Assembly: GCA_031308135.1 (NCBI GenBank)
Contig: JAHLJT010000631.1
Coordinates: forward strand, 33,651,522 to 33,715,521
Length of the DNA stretch: 64,000 nt
Source of the DNA: Acheta domesticus
Lineage: Eukaryota > Arthropoda > Insecta > Orthoptera > Gryllidae
Direction: 5' to 3'
A model generated the notes under the pieces. The model searched no databases. It was not told the origin of the DNA and was given only the letters and a program-made list of their open reading frames with translations. Shown here piece by piece: positions 35,601 through 48,100 of the stretch (position 1 is its first letter; each line of letters opens with the position of its first letter). The position numbers and the translations under genes are program-made.

Positions 35601-38600
35601 GACCGTCACGATTTTCAGCACTTCAAAGCATTGCAGTAGTGCATCCAGTTATTATGTTGAGATCACTGGGACGATCGTACGATCATCCACCTGATTTTGT
35701 CCCCAGATATTTCCATCTTTTCATTTCCATGAAATTGTGTCTTATTTTTGTCGACGACCTAGGAAAACGTAAGTTGTGGTCGCATTTACACGCGTCTTAT
35801 GGAAAACTAGCCCGGTTCCGCGAAAAAAATGGGCTTTGGTGGAAGTGACCGCTTAAAGGCGCTTCCACACGATGCGTCTTTTCGTTCAATTTTGCGCATG
35901 CGTCCAACGCATGCGTCTAGCGCACGTAGCGCATGCGTTTGGGGCATGCGTCCTTTCGTCAGAACGATGGACGCATGCAATAGCGCAAGCTTCCCAGAGC
36001 TGACGGGAATCTCGTTCGTCTTTCTCGTGCGCTTCCTTCAAAGAACGTGTATTTCATAGCGAAGTCATCCGGAATACCGAGCCGGAAGAGTTCTTTGGTA
36101 TTCTTCTGAGTTATTTTGTACCGTCTGTCTGTGTTTTATTGCGAATTTGTTGCAGATTATTCTTTTATTATATATTTACGACAATATCAATTTTCAAAAC
36201 ACACATTTATTAAGATAAATAATGGAAACTAGTAAAAATGAACGTGTGATTATTTCCATTTCTATTAGGTGTGTTGCAGTGACAAGAGACAAATATTTAG
36301 TTCTCCCTAATTCTTATTTTATTTTTATGGTAATGCCAATTTTCGAAATTTACGTAATAAGTTATATGGCTGAAACAATTAAATGCAATAGCTTTCATTT
36401 AAGGTTATGTATTTTCAGAATGTCTCTTGAAAACAAAGAACTCGCTCTTCAGTTCATTCAAGATTATAGAGAAAAGGAAGTTTTTCTCTTCTTTCGACTG
36501 ATTTTAATATAAGCTGCCAAAACTGCCGTGCAAATAGCTGGATCCATTGTACAGAATAGAACAAGCACCGTACAGTGTTGCACTGTGTGGACAAGGTAAC
36601 GCACGTGCGCTGTGTTGGACGTTCGTCTTTCAACTTTGCGCATGCCGTTTTATTCCTGTGACGCACAGAAAAGACGCATCGTATGGAGGTGGTCGCCTTA
36701 ATGGAGGTGGTCGTTTGTGCGGGATTCCCTGCGCCCCCAAGGCCCGTTGCAGGCGGCGCGCGCACCTCGTCCGCGGCGGTGGCCGACAGCGCCTCCTCGT
36801 TGCCGTTCACGTCGACGGACTGGATGCTCCCGCGCTCCACGCGCGTCGACGTCTCGTCCCCGCACTCGCTCGGCGCCATGTTGTTGTGGACGACGACGGC
36901 CGGCGACAGCTGCGACATTCGGGAGTATTTTCTCTCCTCGTCCTGTAAAGGGAATTAGCGAATTTATTCTTTCTGATTTTATTATATTTATTTTGAGTCA
37001 CATGAACGATAAAGTTATTAGCGACTTCAGTAAGTTACAAAAAGTGAGACATAAAAAATGTATACATTTACGGCTTTTACATAAATTGTTTACATTTTAA
37101 AACTATATTACAGATGCAACATTAATAATTTTACGTCTAATTATTAGCTCTTGGTGCACAGAAGAAAATAATAGTACATGAGTTAATGATGTTATTTCTC
37201 TGAAAAAATAATCTTGTTGCTCCTTAAAAAAGATTTTTTGTTATTAATTGAACTTTTAAATTAATGAATTAAGTGGTTTTCAAATTAAACAATCATCCAT
37301 TTTTCTGAAAAATAATTTTTTAAACGTATTTAAAATTATGTGATTTTTTTATGCTAATTTAAAAATAATTTTCGACGGGAACGAAACATTTAAACTTTCA
37401 ACCTCTTGATCCACATTAAGAGAGCGTTTTCTGTTATGACACTGTCCGTTAGTTTAATTTTTCTATAGTAACATTGTGGCACCAAATGCCATTTACCATT
37501 TGCCAAATGCCATGGGGACCAAACGGTCGGAATTATTAACGTCCATTGATAATCTTAATTACCACCTAACACAATAATACTTCATATACAAAGATAGCCG
37601 ATTTGAGTGGAAAGAGAGAGTCCTTCCCTTTCCTAGTGGCGGCCCGTGCTAATATGTACTTTCTGAGATGAGTGTGGCCAATGAGAGAGAAAACAGCGGC
37701 GAAACTCACACGTGTCCGTGTTCCGTGTCTTGACACGGAAGCGTGGGGTATCATACGGTGAAGGTTGTTAGCGTTGCTTTTGTTAGTTTTTATGGATTTA
37801 CAAAGCTTTTTTTTGAGGAATGAGCTCACAAAAGTTTCTCTAAGCACGCATGAAATCTATGGGTGGCATTACTCTGAGGTAAACATTCTAATCATTTTGG
37901 CAGCGAAGACTAAAAGAGTCGTGCTGCTTCTGATGACATTTGTGTTAGTAAGAGCTATTTGCTTCATAAAATAATTTCTAAAAGAACTATTTGCTCAATG
38001 ATAAAATAAGTATTACAGAATCATTATCAGATAAATTGTAGGGGTTAAAAGTACCGGAAATAATGGACTGAGAGTTTGTGAATGGTCTCGTCGTTCCGAT
38101 CTCTCTTCGAAGAGGTGAGCGAGGATCATTGAGTGACAGCCTCCACACGCAGCCTAAACAGAGAATTAGTTTCAATTAGGGGAACATAAAAAATGAATCA
38201 CAGAAAGAATCCAGTGCTTTTTACACAAAAAAAATTATACACAGTGCTTTTACACATAATTATATCCAGTGCTTTTACACATAATAAAAGTATAAAAGCT
38301 TCTTTAAGATACGCTATGTGTCTATGTCATTTGCAAATACTATTTGCTTTACACTTACTTTCTGCACTATGTAATCAGCAAATCTTTGTGCTCGAGAAGG
38401 AATCGTTATAGTCTTCTCCTCGATGTCTTCGTTGCAGAGCTTTCCGTATCTGCCTTCCCCACACACGTACAAATCGCCTTCCTCTGCGAGGAACATGTGT
38501 TACATCATGTAACGTTGGTCTATTCACAATATTTTAAGGGTAAAGGGCAATTACAAACGGTACCTGTGATGAACGTCGAGTGATTTTCTCCACAGCTGAC

Positions 38601-41600
38601 AGCGGCCACATTGTAATCGGCCAAAGAATCCACTGGCGTAGGCAATATACTTTGATTCACTTCGGATCCTAGGCCGAGTTGCCCATGTGAATTATTACCG
38701 AAAGCAAATACTTTTCCGCTCCCTGAGAAAGAAACATACATGACAATGAAACAGTGAAGTGTTTGTTATTAACAAACTTTCATTTTCTGTTAACTAGTCA
38801 CGAATGGCACTAGTAGAACAAAAGATAAAGGATGGAAGAGACAAATTCCGTGGTGGTAGCAGGTATCTTGTGGTCCCTTATCCCACATTATGAAAAGACT
38901 TGTTCATGACCATTCTAATACCACCTATTCGTATTTAAAATAAACTTCGTAATATTTTTTTGCATTTGTATGAAGCATTCATTTTATAGAAAAGTTATCT
39001 TAAGTGCCCCAAGTTGCCGTGTATTTATCACAAATATTTATTAAACAGGAAGAGGTATTCAATCCATACCCTCGCGAATGTTATATTTCATAACACAATA
39101 AGCATTTAATGCATAAAATATCTGAAATGACGAAATTAAATTTAAATGTATTAAAATACAAAATATGTATATTTTAACATGAAATAATTTTAGATGAAAA
39201 TGTGTTTTGCTTTTCAATATGATTTGCTGTTTTAAATGTTGTGTTGTTCTAAATAATACATTGTTGTATTAAGATTATCGGAGAGATTATTAACGAATAC
39301 TGATTTGCAGGTTGTGTCTCTAAAATAACTTTCCGAAATAAAGCATGAGGAGGTCGAACTGACTTTTCAGGAAACTCGATTTGCTCAGTCAACCAAGATG
39401 TGAACTAAAAATAATCGGGTTGGCGCCTTGCGTCAAGCCAGCCCTCTATATACAATATGTTTTATTTGTTTTCTTGAAGTTCGCCGATGGAGGAAAAAGG
39501 AACCACTATTATTTACATAAGAGTACTCCCTTCTACTTCCTGTATGTCAGTTAGCAGAGAAGGATGAAACTGTGAAAGACATTCAGAATGAGCAGTTTTA
39601 ATATTCTCACAAAACTCATGAAGGGGAACAGAAATATAATGTTCCCAGGAAGAAAGAAAGAAGTTATTTCCACGAACGGTTTTCTTTAATAGTGAAAATG
39701 TTTCAGAGATGTCTCGTTTGATTGCTTTTTTTATAAGACAAACTTTTGCTGTGGTGAACAGGGAATGAACAAAAAATAGAGATTATCGATTTTCAGTTTT
39801 TAGTGACTCCAATCTTCTTGTGCTAAGTTATCCTTTGATGCTTAATATAATTCACAAATGCGTGCAATTCCACTGTCCTCCTGAACTGTGCAGCTCTGTT
39901 CCGAGAACAGTCACCAAAACGCCTCCTTCTTCCAATTCAGCTTGAGAACGATCCTGATGTAAACAAAGGCACAACCACTTGAAGGTATTTGGAGCACGTG
40001 CGTTTGTTCGCGTGAGGAGCATTGCGAGGCGTGCGCGCGGGAGCGTACTTGCGAGCGCGAGCGTGTGCGTGCCGCCGCACGCGACCGCCGCCAGGGGCTC
40101 CCCCAGCAGCACGCGCGAGGGCGTGCACGCGCCGGCCACGCTGTCCGGCAGCCCCAGCTTCCCGTGCTCGCCCTCGCCGCAGGCGTACAGCTCGCCCTCG
40201 GCTGCAACAGCGTACACGTCACGCTTCTCACTGCACGCACTCTCCTTCAGTGGAATCGCGTGCAAAAAGAAAAAGAAATCATTGGGTGTACTACTTACTA
40301 CACTTCACACTGGGTCTTTTATTGTTTTTGTTTTTATTATTATTATTGCTTGTACAATTATTAAGGTTAAACCCCAAGTGTAGTGAAGAGTGGAACGAAC
40401 TTAGATAAGATATACGTCAAAGGAAAATAAGGGCAAAATGTTCATTTAGAGATAATGAAAGAGAAATGAAGATCATTAAGAGAAATGAAGTAAAACTGTC
40501 GGCCCCATGGCCGAGATCGCTAAAGCAGGAGTCCCGTAGTGATCTTGGATCGTGGGATCACGGGTTCGAGTCCCGGCTCGGACATGGTTGAATGTGTTCG
40601 CCCTTTCACCCCTTATCGTTTCATCCTCATTCCGTAACGTTACATCCAATAGTGGTCGCTAATGACCTAGTAGTTGATGCGACCTTAAATAAAAACCAAA
40701 AAAACTGTAAACTTTTAAATGTAATTATAATGCTTGCCCTCGAGCATTTGCTCAAAGAAAACTTTAAGAAATTTATGCATTAAAAGTAATCAAACTTTTG
40801 ATTGGCAGTTGAGTCATCTCCATAACCAGCGGCGACTCATGGACAGTCAGTTCTAATGAAATCGTAGGCTTCAGTGACCGTAGTAAATAGATTCTTGGCC
40901 GTCCGGGAGACGCCACGACCCAGACATGGTTGTCGAAGTTTCGGCCGTCGTTGTGCGACATTCCTCAGAGCGAAAAGCGCGTATTTTCCTGAGGATCGTC
41001 CCAGTAAGACTGCCGGAACGATGGCATCGGAGACGAGGACGCGGTGTCTCCCGGACAGCCTATAATCTCAAGCTAGTCTAACTTCCGCGTCGTAGTTAAA
41101 CGTGATGTCTCCGCGCGTTCCTTGACGGAGGCAGGTGATGTATCTCGAGAGCAATTGCGTCATACGTATGGGTCACCTCTCAAGTGGTAGTCCCTTGCGC
41201 AGACAGACATGAAAAAAGTAATATACAATTCATTATCGAAAATAATGTTATATGTAGTAATTTATTAAAATTATTTTTATTTATTTATCACAAGAAACAG
41301 TTAAAATGTATAAAACATATGGAAGGGAAATTAGTCGGAAATATCTGATCATAATCTTCACATGAATGCTGGAAACAGTAGTTGTTTACTGCGGGATTTC
41401 TATAATAATTTTCTATCTATTTGAAAGCTCAAAAATGCAACTCTCCGGATTCAAATATTTCATACGAAACGTTTGCAAACTTTTGCTTCATACGTTTCAT
41501 ACAAACTTTTGCAAAGCTGAACTAGTCGCTTCCTACCACGCCACTAGTTTGCGTTGCTGTGTGGCGTGAGGCACGCTGCAGCCACCAGTGGGGAACCCGG

Positions 41601-42055
41601 ATGTCCCTGCCGCGGTGCGGTGTGGGCGAGCGAGCTTACCTGTAACCATGGCCGTGTGGTAGTAGCCGCAACTGATGTGGACGACATTGTGATTGAAAGG
41701 CAGCAGCTGCGGGAAGGGCACCGTCTCGTGGTCATTGTCCAGGCCCAGCTGCCCGTCGGCGTTGCTGCCCCACACGAACACGCGCCCGCTCTCTGCGCAT
41801 GCACGGGCCCAGCAAAAAGGAATCAAATATCAAAACAAACGAACAAAACAAAAAAAAACGAGAAAACTTTACATTTCTCCTATATAGAGAAAAACCTTGG
41901 GTCATAGTCGCTATGTCGATATACTTTATGTCGATGTCTTTTAATATATTTTAGATTAAATATATCAATCTACAGCTTTGCATTTTTATTGTGAGGAGAA
42001 AAGTGCAATGAAAATTTTTGCCAACCTTTACTGCTATTCGTTTTTATATACTACA

Positions 42056-42110
<55 letters not shown>

Positions 42111-45100
42111 TAGGTATTTATTTATTTATTTTTTTATTTATTTACGTCAAAAAACAGTTAAAAAACTGCGTATTCATTTTATTATCTCGGTGTCTACAAC
42201 TACTGTTAACGTAGTATACCTAACTGCCGTAAAAAACAATCTAATTCGTTATGCGCCATTGGCTAGGAAGATTGAGTATTACTTAATTGTAGCTACTGTT
42301 GTAGAAATGATATTAAAAGATAGAATACGTTTTGAACTAGTTACATTTCCTTTTCTTAATTTATTTTTGTTGAAATTTTCTTTTTCTTCCGGTGGTCTTC
42401 ATTTTTTAATATTGCAATTCATGTTAATGTTATTAAAATGAACAATAAATTCTAAAAGAATTGAAAATTAGATACCTTAATTTTCTTAATTATAATGGTT
42501 AAAATGTAAACGTTATTGGACTAACAAGACTGTTCTGGCCTAAAAAAGAGACCCCTCTCGCCCCATACCTCTGACAGGACAATAGACCTACGAAAATCCG
42601 AACTTGGGAAATTGATTAATTTTTGGGGGGAAGAAAATAACATTTGTTACATGATTACAATATACGGTACATTTTGAAAATTATAATAAAATGCAATAAG
42701 GTTTAATACAGCAAGTTAGTACAGTGCAATAATATGTTGAAAAGGTCAGTTACATTTTTTGACGAAGATAATATCTATTTCTGGAAGTCAAATTGTGGCA
42801 ACACCTAAATAAATATGTCCGAACTATTACATCGCCCAGTTTGACCCGAGTTATTGTTGGTTGTAGCTCTAAACGCAAAAATAACTTTATACCGCGTTAT
42901 TGTTACCGTTAGGGATAAACGGTGAATTCAAGCACTAATTTTTATATGTACGTGTAATAAGAAAACAATGCTGCTCAACCCAAATGGGGCCTAGTCACAA
43001 ATTATTTTAGTTTATTGCTTTATATTGGTTAACAGTATTGGATATTGGGGGCTATTATGCTACACTATGACCTAACCTAAAATTAAGATTAAAAGTAAAA
43101 CTTATCTACTATAACAATTATTTAGCCAACACGAGCGCTTTTACTGGTTTTGAAGTTGTCGGCATTTTCTGGCTCTTTCTGTGAGTTTATTTTAAATAGA
43201 TTTAAAAAGAAAAGAACTCCTCTGTTGTTGAATTCGAATAATGTCCGCGCGTTTCGCACCTGTGAGCGCGGCGGAGTGCAGGCAGCCGGCGGAGAGCTGG
43301 CACACGGCGTCGCCCGCGTAGTCGAGCAGCTGCGTGGGCACCGCGCGGTCGATGCAGTCGCCGACGCCCAGCTGCCCGTCGCTGTTGCTGCCCCACGCCC
43401 ACACTTGCCCCGATTCTGCACACGCACACGCGCGCGCACTCGCAGGTTTAGGACTCTGCAGCGCTACTGAGTGGCGCGACTGACAACAAAGCATTAGTTC
43501 AAACAGAGGTCTTCCCACGAGTGTCCGAGTCGCGCTGCAGTGGCGCTCGGTGGCGGACCCTCGCTACGAGCAGCCCGGGCGGGACACCGATAACGCACCG
43601 CGCCACCGCTAGCAAAGCATTGATTTAAACGGTGGTCTTCCCATTGGGACACTTGTTGCGGAGGGTTTCTCGGAAATGAGAGATGAGATTCTACTGCGGT
43701 CCCTTTGTTGGTCGTGGGCGAAACCTATCCCCGCCGAACCCTCTCCCTCCAACCGCATGCGGCGGTGCGGCGATGGCTTGCGGCGGTGGGCACGTGGGAA
43801 GTGCCATGCTGCTTATCGGTAGCGTGTCGCAGTGTCTACGTGTGAAGGAACCCTTAGGGGCGTTGTCACGGAAAAAGGGAGGAAGAATCGCGGGAACTGC
43901 ACGGCGAAATGCGGCTTCACCAGCGAGGAGAGCAGGCGAAGGCACCAAACCTGGCGCAAGGTGGTAACAAACTAACACCAATCTTTGAATGAGTAGAGAC
44001 ATGTACGAGGTCTGTTAGAAAAGTATCCGAATGTTGGCCGGGGAGAAACACTGACACACCTGGAGCGTTGGAAACTCTCAAATTCCCTCCTTGAGACTAT
44101 ATATACATACACACGCACACACACCTGACACCAGTGACGCCGTTATTGGAAGCATTCAGAGAAAGCCTCTTTTGGAAAGGAGTTTAGCTCGGCTGTCGTT
44201 GCTAGCATAATGTCCTCTCTTGTATGAAATCGCGTTCCTTTCAATGCCCTCTTGTGTTTGGAGAACAGCTAGAAGTCGCAGGGGGCTATATCAGGGTAGT
44301 AAGGAGCATGTTGTATCATAGGAGTTTGCTTTTGCCAAAAGAAAGTATGAATCAAGTGCGAGGAATATGCTGAAGCGTTGTGATGAAGGCGCCAATTCCC
44401 TGTTGATCACAACTCCGGTCTCTTGCGCCGCATAGCGTCACGTAGGACACAAGTACTCTTTGATGATTGTTTGACCCTGTGGTGTGCACTGTGGCATCAA
44501 GGGCTCAGGGCATCGACTGATTTCACTGCATCTGACCGGGAGTCCTAGGGTTTCAGACTCGACGGTGGAAGGAATTTCTACTAGACCGCTAGAAAGCTGG
44601 GGCGAATTCAGCCGCTATCTGGAGGAGAGTTCTAGCGGCCGACTGTTCTGGTCGGTAGTTTTCAGTGGTTTCTCTGGTTCAACATTTATCTACACTTCAA
44701 TATCAAGGCCCCATGACGAAGTTAGTAAAAGGACTAATTGTGGAGAACAAATTATTTCATTTGAAGAAGAAAAAACCTATGTTCAGTATTGTAGTTGCAG
44801 GTACACGCTTTCAAAATCAAAACCTTTTGCAATTTCAGAAAATTCAGAGTTCGGACTTACACCATCTTTATACGTGTACTTCGCTCTATTTTTACAAGTA
44901 ATTTAAAGAAAAAATTTGGAGCAATTTTTGAGAAAATTTTTAAAAAGCTTTATGTAAAGTAACCCCAAAATTTAAAGAATGTTTTTCAAAATTGCAGAGC
45001 TCCAAATCGGGCTAGATCGACCGGGGGTTACTCATTTTGGGAAAGCTGTGGTAACATACGAGTTGTTCACAGATGTACGGACGGAGAGACAACGACAGAC

Positions 45101-48100
45101 GGACGTACGGAGGGATGTTTTGAAAAAAAAAACTTTTTCGGCTTCAGGGGACTTTCAGGGATGTATTTCCGATGAAATCTCGGTACCCCCCAAATTTTAA
45201 AGAATACTTTTCAAAATCAGAGTCTTTAGAAATGGGCTAGATCGATTTGCAAGTATTCATTTTGGAAAAACGTTCTACGAATAGTTTAGGCGCTAGAGCA
45301 GGGCTTTCCAACGGACGGCTCGCCGGATCTTTTTGTGCGGCCCACGACTGCTTTGAAAAAATGTATATGCCAACCAAATACAGTTCTTTAATTATCCTGT
45401 TATGAATTTTTATAATTACATAACTGTACAATTAATTTTCTCGTTTTATGAACATTACGTATGTTGAATAAATGTCTTATGTAATATTATTTTTTTTCAG
45501 TATAATCTCAGTAGTTAGGGTGAAAACAATTTTAAATTACGGTGCGGCCTGCGGATTAACTAGAATTTGATATGTGTCCCATAAGCCCTTCTAAGTTGGA
45601 CGGCTCTGCACTAATGTGTTCACAGACGAACGGATAAATGGACGGACGGAACAGACAGAAGGACGGACAGAGTTGTAAGCCATATTTTTAGGTTTCAATG
45701 ACATTATGGATTCTGACTACACAATGTGTAAGACGAAGTAATTTACTGCGTATCGGAACAAGATATATCTTGTTCCTATAAATGTGAAAAATGCAATACA
45801 CCTCTAAAGCTTGCTAACATTTTCAAAGTATGTTCCAGATATAGTAAAGAATTAACTGGATGTAATCACGAGTCAATACTCCATTCTAAAGAAGACCTAG
45901 AAAAAATAATTAAATTTTGTAAAGCCATTATATATATTTCTGGACATTTATATCCAATGGACACATGCAAATTGTCACTGTTGTTTTCAATTGTTATTAC
46001 TACTGTAACATGATTCCAAATTTTGCTGTTATATTTTTCTATTGTTGTATTTGTAACAGAAAGTCGCTAATGATCACGTTGTTGATGCGACTAAACGTAA
46101 ACTAAAAAAGGATTTATCCAGTTTTTCTGTGTAAGGAACCCACAATACGAGTTTTTTCTCGAAAAATCGCATTTTTATGCCGCATTGTTACATAAGTTTC
46201 TCAAACTACGTATATTACACCGTATATACCAATGTGTAGGAGAAAGTAAAAATTTGGAACCATTTTTGAGAAAACTTTGAAAATACCCCAGAGGCTTAAT
46301 ATAATGTACTCCCAAAATTTGAAGTGTTTTTCAAAATGGCAACGCTTTGAGTCGGGCCAGATCGACCAGAGAATATTTATTTTGAAAAAATCTTACGAAT
46401 AATTTAGGCGCTAGTGTTGTTTGTTCACAAACGGACGGACGGACGGACGGACAGGCGGACATTTAAAAGGAAACTACTTTTTCGGTTTCAGAGGACTCCA
46501 AAGCATATATTTCCGTTGAAATCTCGAAATAGATTTTTCGCAGCATAACGTAACTTTCTCTATACAACTTATATCACTCTGTATATGCGTACGTCTAGGA
46601 GAAAGAATCTCGTAATGCTACTGTATGGCACTGACTTTCTTACACTACTTCGTTTCCTTGTCTCTTTGCTCTGGATTTTTAGTTTTGTTTTTGCAATCTC
46701 TTCTAGCTGCCATCTATTGGCCCCCTCAAGGAAATTCGTTAACATTTTTTTCCAAATATTCGGTTTCCTAATGGTAAAATATTTTTCTCCAATGCTTCGA
46801 AAAATTTAAACAAAAAAATGGAGCCTTTTTTGAGAAAATTTTGAAAATGTCGTAGGGCTTCATGTAAAGTAACCCCAAAATTTAAAGAATGTTTTTGAAA
46901 ATTGCAGATCACCGAATCGGGCAAGGTCGACGGGGGGTTACTTATTTTGGGAAAATCTGCTAACGAACATGTTGTTCACAGACGGACGAACGTTTTGAAA
47001 ACCAAACTTTTTCGGCTTCAGAAGATCTGAAAACGGACGGACAGGCGAACGGACAAAGAGAGACGGAAGTTTTGAAACAAATAACTTTTTTGATACCAGG
47101 GAATTTTCGGTACTAGGTGTATTTCTGTTGAAATCTCCAAATCGATTTTCCGCACACTAACGTAACTTTATACTACGTTTGATTGATTGATTCGTGTTTC
47201 CGGGCGCGTCAAATACTTAGGTCATTAGTCCCGTAAGTGTAGTGCGTGTTTTTTCTCAGGAGGTGGCGATGATCTTTTCCTCACTGGATGGCGAGATCTG
47301 GCGCCGACCTACCGTCGACTAGCGGGGCACCGCCCCAGCCGGGACAAGCTGTAAGTTCCCGACCGGTCTCCCGACATGTGTGGTAGTGTAGTGCATGTTA
47401 GGGTAAGTGTGTGTGTAAGAGGAGAGGATAGGACAAGGAAGAGGAAGGAAAGATCGCGCTCGGTCCGTGGCCCGTTTGTTAGGGTGCTGCTCCGGCATTC
47501 GCCTGGTGTTGATCGGAGAAACAACGGAAAACTACCGATCAGAGCAGCCGGCTAGAATTTTCCTCCAGACAGCGACTGAATTCGACCTAGCTAACAAGCT
47601 AGAGTCAAAAATCCTGCCGCCCCCGCCGTCGGGACTCGAACCTAGGACCTCCCGATCAGAGGGACTTTATACTACGTGTATTACGCCTCATGTACGTACG
47701 TATACGAGAAAATAATAATACAGTATCTGCTTTACCGCTAGTAATTTGGTTCATGCCATAATATCTAACTTGCGTTTTAAAGTATTTTACTATAAATTCT
47801 CCTTCTGCTCCCTACTTTGCATTAAAAATACATACAGAAGGTCTTATATTATAGCAAACACATTCATTATTTCGCATGTTGGATATTGTAATTTGATCAA
47901 CTAACTGTTTATAGTTTTTATTCGCGGGCATCTCGAAAATTAATGAGATCGCTGCGTCTTAAGTATCCGATGTATATTTAATAAGAACCTGTTTTCTGCA
48001 GCCGTTAGGAATTCATCAGCCTACCTGTGCTCACTACGGTGTGCGCTCTGCCACACGCCACGTGCGTCGCCTTTGCCGGTTTCAGCGCTGAAAGACAAAG

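Larger units (their letters stand above)
44690..47715 (+). repeat. GGAC-bearing dispersed repeat (copy group B)
   Basis: Several forward units follow one another: about 44880-45300 continuing at 45609-45770 after a hAT insertion, 46120-46590, and 46790-47164 continuing at 47664-47715 after a SINE. Each holds AATTTGGAGC...TTTTTGAGAAAA, GTAAAGTA(A/C)CCCCAAAAT, GGGCTAGATCGACC, TTTAGGCGCTAG, a GGAC tract (for example 46435-46460) and a TACGTACGT-like junction. No protein is encoded in a sustained frame. Confidence 0.75.

Noticed and set aside
36766..36942. Extending RPGR-like exon 11 to the stop near 36454
   Set aside because: The extra part translates the terminal repeat of the Harbinger-like element; a plausible donor exists before it.
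40500..40590. A functional tRNA gene
   Set aside because: A and B boxes are present but the acceptor stem does not pair and the sequence continues into a SINE body with its own target duplication.
42053..42145. CRISPR-like or regulatory repeat
   Set aside because: Simple ATT and TTTA microsatellites with no spacers.
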